Source of the DNA: an uncultured bacterium
Lineage (GTDB): Bacteria > Patescibacteriota > Gracilibacteria > Absconditabacterales > Absconditicoccaceae
Assembly (NCBI GenBank): GCA_937872535.1
Contig: CALMTC010000005.1
Coordinates: 1-42,799, forward strand
Direction of reading: 5' to 3'
DNA length: 42,799 nt
Part shown: piece after piece, positions 38,569 through 42,799 of the stretch
Numbering within the stretch: the stretch's first letter is position 1
Layout: each line of letters starts with the position of its first letter
Made by a program: the position numbers and the translations under genes
The notes under the pieces: model-generated
The model's input: only the letters and a program-made list of their open reading frames with translations
The model's database searches: none
What the model was told of the DNA's origin: nothing

Positions 38569-39261
38569 TTACTTCAGACCTTTAAAATAGCGACACATCG
38601 AGCTTAGCGGACAAGTTTCACACTTTGGTTTTTGAGCGGTACAGTGGTATCTACCAAACAAAATCAGAGCATGATGAGCAAAGGTTTTATACTCTTCAGG
38701 TACTTTTTTTTCAAGAATATCAGAGGTTTCTTCAGGAGTTTTGGTAGTGACGATGCCAAGTCTATTAGTCACTCTATGAACATGAGTATCGACAGCAATC
38801 ACCGGTAAATCCCAGAGCACATGACCGATCACCTTCGCAGTTTTGATGCCAATCCCTGGTAATTCAGTCAATCAGTCTATAGTTGTCGGCAGCACATAGC
38901 CATATTTTTTTCACATTTTTTGAGCATCGAGATTTTTTTCAGCCAAGATATTTTTCTGAAAATCAGCATCGACTAGCACATGAGCCAGCTTAAAAATATT
39001 ATTCGCCTTATTACGAAAAAAATTCACCGAGTTAATCGCACTCATTAGCTTAGGAAGTCAGAGCTTGAGCACATCAGCGGGACCACTTACTTTTTGAAAA
39101 AGCTTGTCTGTCACCTTGTTAACTTGCTTGTCGGTCGTCTGAGCACTCATAATCACAGCTATCGTCAGCTGAAACGGCGTCTCATAATGAAGCTCCGTCT
39201 TCGGATCTGGATACATTTTTTCCAGCATCTCAAAAATTTTTTTGATCGTTTCCTTAGTCAT
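38569..39261 (-). CDS. nth: Endonuclease III
   Basis: This 230-aa DNA glycosylase/AP lyase removes oxidised pyrimidines in base-excision repair. The helix-hairpin-helix ELPGIGIKTAKVI carries catalytic Lys140, and Asp158 lies in AVDTHVHR. The 4Fe-4S cluster Cys are 207, 214, 217 and 223 (C-x6-C-x2-C-x5-C). The substrate-recognition segment IAVIMSAQTTDKQVNKVT is present. Length is normal. The gene needs one or two TGA codons read as Gly in the middle. The ATG at 39261 was chosen; a GTG one codon upstream is possible. Confidence 0.94.
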
Positions 39262-39279
39262 CACTTTAAAAAAATAAAA

Positions 39280-40389
39280 CTATCTTTTCCAAAAAAATGA
39301 TATTATTCTTTCTAAAATTTTTTCCACTGTACCAAATGTTTGTAGTCCCGTGAAGATTTTCAGATTGAATCGGAACGGGATTCTGGCTACTCTCAAAAGT
39401 TTAAAAACCAAGTACAAAAAACGATTAAAAACCAGATCATAACTACCAGAATATTCGATTTTGGTGCCACCAAAAGATTCTTTAAAACTGCTAACAGTCG
39501 CAAGAGAATGGTCTGGAAAACCAGTTGGAGCTCCACCAAACAGATCAAAAAACCAGTAGCCGTTTTCTTTGGCTCGTTTTGTGATCTCATGTAATAAAAA
39601 CTGATGTCCTCAGATATTTCAATAATGTCTATCAGCAGCTCCATACAAATAAATCAGCGAAGAGTGGTCTTTGATACAGATCGTACCAGCTACGATTTCT
39701 TCTCACTTTTTCGCTAAAAATAAATCTCAAATCTGGTTTTCAACGACATATTCCTTAAATTTCTGATAAGTTTTTTTCCCCATGATATGAAATCATTTTT
39801 CTAGAGAAATTTCTTTCCATTTATCATAAAAAATATCTCGCTCATCTTTTTGAGCTATCGAGAAAAAAAGATTGTGTTTGCTTGCTTTTCTTACTCTTTG
39901 TCTGCAGCTTTGGTTCATGCCAGCCTCGAGCTGTTCTATACTTTTACTCAGATCAAGAACGATAGTTGATGGTGGGAGATTTTCTCTAAAAGCAACCAGA
40001 AAATGAAGTTTTTGAGTGATGTTTTTCTCGACCTCGCAACGGAGTTTTTTAATAGTCTCGCTAAACTGTTCTTCCTTGATCTGTTCAGATGGGAAAGTAG
40101 CAATAGGATCAATGATTCAAAGCTGTAAAAACAGACACTTTCGATCGCTTGCCAGTTTTTTTTTCAGTTCAGTAAGTTCTTGACGCAGTTTTTTCAAATT
40201 TCAAAGATCCGCACCAAACTCTACCCCTAAGATTTGAAACCACTTAAAGACAAAAGGCCCTCGTTTCTGTTCTTTGATAACTCATCGATAATTTTTTCAC
40301 AGCAAAACTGCCTGAAAGATCTTATTTCAGTAAACAGTTTCATTAAGATTTTTTCGCACGGTTGACTGAAAGAAATTATGAGATTGCAT
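39280..40389 (-). CDS. FemAB/FmhB-like peptidoglycan bridge aminoacyltransferase
   Basis: This 369-aa protein matches the FemAB family of GNAT-fold enzymes that add amino acids to lipid II side chains from aminoacyl-tRNA. It begins QSHNFFQSTVRKNL, has QILGVEFGADLGNLKKLRQE, a central ESIEQLEAGM-like helix (SKSIEQLEAGMNQSCRQRVR), and the C-terminal AGTICIKDHSSLIYLYGAAD, then GYWFFDLFGGAPTGF. Which amino acid it uses cannot be told. It starts 111 bp downstream of the PLD gene on the same strand and ends 19 bp before nth, so the three form a likely transcription unit. Confidence 0.8.
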
Positions 40390-40503
40390 TGTATCAGTCT
40401 TGCTCAAAGTTAAAAAGTTTTTTACTGTTTTGTAGGGACGACGACTTTGCCTCGTATCCATAGTAAAGAATTTTTAGCTTTTTAGAAAAGATTTTCAATG
40501 GTT

Positions 40504-41547
40504 CTATGAGTTCCAGTCAGAATAAAAAATTTTCTTAAAAGAAGAAATAAGTGTTGGATCAGTAAGAATGATGCCAATTTCTCTATTGTTATCCATTGAA
40601 TTAGCAGAAAAGTTGATGCTCGATAAAACGAGAAAACGATCATCAACCAGTATCATCTTAGCATGAATCCTCATTTTTTTGATGAGCTTGATAATTTTTT
40701 CACCAAAATAGTCGAGTAGTTTTTGATTGTCATCATCGTCAGTGAGAATAATATTTATCGGCAGATGAGTCTTGGTTTTTATGATTTCCAGAAGACGATC
40801 ATCAGTGATGTACTGGTTGTAAATCAAAATGCTTTTTTGAGCAGACTGGAGGAGTGTTTCGATTTTTGCTCTACAGTCTATCGGACAAAAAAGGAGATTC
40901 GGATGGATTTCTTCAGGTTTAAGTGTGGTTCCGTTCCGATCTTGAGCAAAAAGTTCTTCCAGATTTTTTTTGATAATCGGGTTTTTCGACACGAAAAAAA
41001 ACTCTCTATTATTTTCAAAAGATGAATGGGTGAGATTGGCAGTCTGAATAATAAAATCCTGATCTCAGATAAAAGTTTTTGCATGGACAAAATTAGTTCC
41101 AAGTGCATCATCGCTGCGATAGTCGATTCCAGCTTTTTCAAAAAAATCCACCAACTTTTTCGCCTCTTTTTTACTTCACTGATAAATTTTATTTTCTGCA
41201 ATCAATCTAATGCCATTTTTTGAAGCTACCATCTGAAGTGTTTTTTTGATTTTATCATCAGTGATCGAGTAAATCCAGCCATCGAGATGATTTTGTCTGT
41301 TGACGATTTCATTTCGCCTCGGAAAACTTTTTTTTGGCGAGCTCAAAAGCTCTCAAGTAACGATAACTAAACCACTCAAATACTCTCAGCTCAGCTGGTC
41401 AGTAGTGACTATTTCAGTATGTCAGTTTGCCTCTCAGCTTTTCAGCTCCAAGGAAGCCAGCTGAAAAAAATCGATCACTCGCAAAACACAGCCAGCCAAA
41501 AAAATCAAGCCAGTCGGCCTTCGCCATTTTTTTCCAAAAAATTTCAT
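40504..41547 (-). CDS. PLD-family (HKD-type) membrane protein
   Basis: This 347-aa protein has an N-terminal hydrophobic segment (LIFLAGCVLRVIDFF, residues 14-28) and two half-motifs of phospholipase D. The first is VHAKTFIGDQDFIIQTANLT followed by HSSFENNRE, the second IHAKMILVDDRFLVLSSINF followed by SANSMDNNREIGIIL. Each is HxK(x)4D with an N/S-rich follow-up. Two HKD motifs normally make one active site. Cardiolipin-synthase-like enzymes, nucleases and phosphatidyltransferases share this layout, so the substrate is open; membrane anchoring favours a phospholipid role. Its start lies 44 bp from the second structured RNA element, on the opposite strand. Confidence 0.85.
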
Positions 41548-41591
41548 GGGAGGAAAAAGATTGAAGAAATAAAAGATCACTAGATATCCTC

Positions 41592-41739
41592 GCCAACGCA
41601 ACCTTGTCTGAGGTCCAACTTCGTGGTAGAAGAAAAAAAACGAGACGATCCTTTGATGGTGAGTCGGTAGAACTCAAGAAAAAATATGGTGAGTAGTCAA
41701 GGAGCAAGGAGGAGAGTAAAGACGAGATTTTGCGTTGGC
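41592..41739 (+). ncRNA. Candidate structured RNA, copy 2
   Basis: This 148-nt element is almost identical to 14164-14310: the closing stem GCCAACGCAA/TTGCGTTGGC is the same, and so is the block ACGAGACGATCCTTTGATGG with the GTGAGTCGGTAGAAC that follows. Differences fall in A-rich joining regions and at positions that keep pairing. It ends in TAGCATTTTTTT, again an apparent U-run terminator. As with copy 1, a minus-strand gene (here PLD) starts close by upstream. The 41548-41969 spacer holds only this element, its module B, the hairpin at 41753 and repeats. Confidence 0.5.
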
Positions 41740-41752
41740 TAGCATTTTTTTG

Positions 41753-41785
41753 CATACTTTTTTGTGGCAATGACAAAAAAGTATG
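41753..41785. terminator. Perfect 13-bp hairpin after structured RNA copy 2
   Basis: CATACTTTTTTGT and ACAAAAAAGTATG pair perfectly around GGCAATG. It may act as a second terminator. The loop and right arm belong to module B, also found near 14456, whereas the left arm is missing from copy 1. Confidence 0.6.
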
Positions 41786-41840
41786 GCCACCCGGAGAGGG
41801 TTTTAAAGAATTATAAGAATACAAGATTTTATTGCCTACA
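41765..41840. repeat. Module B of the two-copy element, copy 2
   Basis: GTGGCAATGACAAAAAAG, a CACCCGGAGAGGGTTTT hairpin and an AT-rich tail with ATAAGAAT and TTGCCTACAATAG align with 14456-14530. The shared tail means the duplicated unit is larger than the RNA itself. Confidence 0.5.
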
Positions 41841-41843
41841 ATA

Positions 41844-41872
41844 GATCGCTTCGTTTCACTCGCAACGACGAG
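41844..41872. repeat. REP-like fragment
   Basis: GATCGCTTCGTTTCACTCGC followed by AACGACGAG corresponds to the right half of the REP-like element at 34879-34960. Confidence 0.5.
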
Positions 41873-41915
41873 TTTTTAGTAGCCTTGCTTGTGGATCTCT
41901 GAGTTTACCTACCGT

Positions 41916-41936
41916 TCCCTGAGTTTATCGAAGGGA
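41916..41936. repeat. Dispersed hairpin repeat (copy 5)
   Basis: TCCCTGAGTTTATCGAAGGG plus A, the same variant as at 7446. It lies 33 bp after the sod stop codon in the direction of sod transcription and could help end that transcript. Confidence 0.65.
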
Positions 41937-41969
41937 TAGTCAGTAAATTATGACCTTCCTAGTACTTCC

Positions 41970-42569
41970 TTACAGTCTAGAAGCTACAAAATCCCAGTCG
42001 ATCACATTCCATCGAGCTTCGAGATAATCAGCTCTGCGATTTTGATGCTTGAGATAGTAAGCATGTTCCCATACATCTACTCCAAGAAGCTCAGTATCTC
42101 ACTTGCTGATCGGCGAGTCTTGATTTGGTGTAGAGTAAATCGCTAATGAACCATCAGCTTTTTTCACGAGCCAAGTCCATCAGCTCCCAAAAGTCGCCAA
42201 CGCTGTATCATTAAAAAGTTTTTTCATCTGCTCAAATCCACCAAAACTCTCAGTGATTTTTTCCAAAAGTGGAGAACTTATCTGAGAACCACCTGGTTTC
42301 ATCATCTTTCGAAAAAGACTATGATTATAGTGTCCGCCTCAATGACTTCTCACCGCTCATCTGATATTTTCAGGAATCTGATCTAGTTTTTTCAGCAAAT
42401 CTTCCAAAGCTCAGCTCGCAAATTCGCTTTCTTTAAGAGCGGTATTGAGCTTATCAATATAAGTTTGATGATGTTTAGTATGATGAATACTCATTGTCTC
42501 CTTATCAATAAACGGTTCGAGACCATCATAACCATAACTAAGTTCTGGTAATACAAATGTCATTTTCAT
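41970..42569 (-). CDS. sod: Superoxide dismutase, Fe/Mn family
   Basis: This 199-aa enzyme converts superoxide to hydrogen peroxide and oxygen. Ligand motifs are all present: [17 protein letters not shown] (first His), [13 protein letters not shown] (second His), and [20 protein letters not shown] (Asp and third His). The segment FGSGWTWLVKK is also typical. Length is usual for the family. Metal choice (Fe or Mn) cannot be settled from sequence. It indicates exposure to oxygen. Several glycines, including that in the GGHYNH block, are UGA. No Shine-Dalgarno is obvious; the start at 42569 is normal for the family. Confidence 0.95.
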
Positions 42570-42707
42570 ATAATCAAAAAATAAATTTCCTGCCCCACCA
42601 TACTCATAAAAAATTTTTTTTCAAAGAAAAAAACAGGAAAAATTTTTATTCTGCTTTTTTATGCAGATGAGTAGTGGAGAAGGGTAAACAAATAACAAAA
42701 AAACACA

Positions 42708-42799
42708 AACAAAAAACACAAACAAAACATATTGACAAATATAATTAAATAGATAAAAGAGAGAAATGAAACTACAAAATCTGTATGAAAAATATCAAA
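42708..42799. repeat. Contig-terminal inverted repeat, right copy
   Basis: The reverse complement of 1-92 with only a few changes near a TATAAT (42740-42745) that is GATTCT-like in the left copy. It carries an A/C-rich stretch, a putative -10 box and the first 34 bases of a gene. A TATTCTG motif precedes it at 42647-42653. Confidence 0.8.
42766..42799 (+). CDS. Partial CDS, repeated gene start (right end)
   Basis: An ATG at 42766 opens MKLQNLYEKYQ and leaves the window. It is 20 bp after TATAAT, a workable -10 box, and is identical to the partial frame at the left end. The family cannot be assigned from 11 residues; a multi-copy gene or transposase-like element is the simplest guess. Confidence 0.45.
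   Translation, partial: MKLQNLYEKYQ

Noticed and set aside
40516-40532. Minus-strand TATTCTG motif near the end of the PLD gene
   Set aside because: It is part of the coding sequence for the C-terminal IFYSDW residues, so the match may be chance.
41414-41824. Minus-strand 136-aa ORF across the second structured element
   Set aside because: It overlaps the PLD gene and the repeat element, has no recognisable motif, and copy 1 of the element does not preserve the frame.
1-42799. UGA read as tryptophan (table 4)
   Set aside because: UGA falls at Gly in P-loops, ClpP and TGT motifs, while Trp positions use TGG.
1-42799. Linear plasmid or phage genome with terminal inverted repeats
   Set aside because: The repeat cuts a gene mid-codon at both ends, no replication or phage genes are present, and the gene content is chromosomal.

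Overview
This is bacterial DNA from a lineage that reads UGA as glycine (translation table 25), the code of Gracilibacteria (BD1-5) and Absconditabacteria (SR1). UGA falls in frame at invariant glycines of highly conserved proteins: both Walker A loops of ClpB, the GG after the catalytic His of ClpP, the P-loop of MiaA, the lipobox Gly of an FKBP lipoprotein and the Gly beside the GGQ motif of an ArfB-like factor. Every intact gene ends in TAA or TAG. Coding regions were therefore rebuilt by reading through TGA; under the standard code most appear as strings of fragments. The window is AT-rich, and I found no rRNA, tRNA or CRISPR array.

Layout. 1-520: contig end with an outward-facing repeated gene start and an epimerase relic. 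521-4346: three-gene minus-strand surface operon (PKD/7TM membrane protein and two bactofilin-like proteins). 4382-6525: tRNA modification genes tgt and miaA. 6604-9979: truB, hemW and a prepilin (minus). 10048-11640: secreted coiled-coil protein. 11781-12359: clpP. 12416-12980: AbrB/RelE-type toxin-antitoxin pair. 13115-19630: an accessory block of small proteins (ArfB-like release factor, DUF1905, zinc ribbon, AlkZ-like winged helix, HEPN-like protein, two VOC/PhnB proteins, MazF-like toxin, two DUF1801 proteins, a small membrane protein). 19764-22472: a large beta-helix protein with a Bacteroidota-type T9SS tail. 22598-23731: VanW-family protein. 23907-26630: clpB under a CIRCE-like operator. 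26730-31090: secreted protein, pncA, and a beta-propeller/poly-Gly/SLH surface protein. 31264-33453: unknown 729-aa protein. 33562-34701: two FKBP-type isomerases. 35081-37243: unknown 720-aa charged protein. 37285-41547: PAP2 phosphatase, decayed toxin-antitoxin remnant, nth, FemAB-like protein and a PLD-family protein. 41970-42569: superoxide dismutase. 42766-42799: repeated gene start at the other contig end.

The gene set suits a small host-dependent cell that invests in its surface and in protein quality control (ClpB, ClpP, ArfB, FKBPs) and carries many small toxin-like genes.

Features most worth attention: (i) the 902-aa T9SS-tailed gene has about 82 glycines and no UGA, while neighbouring genes use UGA heavily, pointing to recent transfer from a standard-code Bacteroidota; (ii) a two-copy element of about 147 bp at 14164 and 41592 that looks like an undescribed structured RNA with its own terminator; (iii) a run of 30 glycines encoded by mixed GGA/UGA triplets; (iv) a TGT in which all three zinc-ligand cysteines are replaced; (v) the contig ends in a 92-bp inverted repeat carrying the start of an unknown multi-copy gene.
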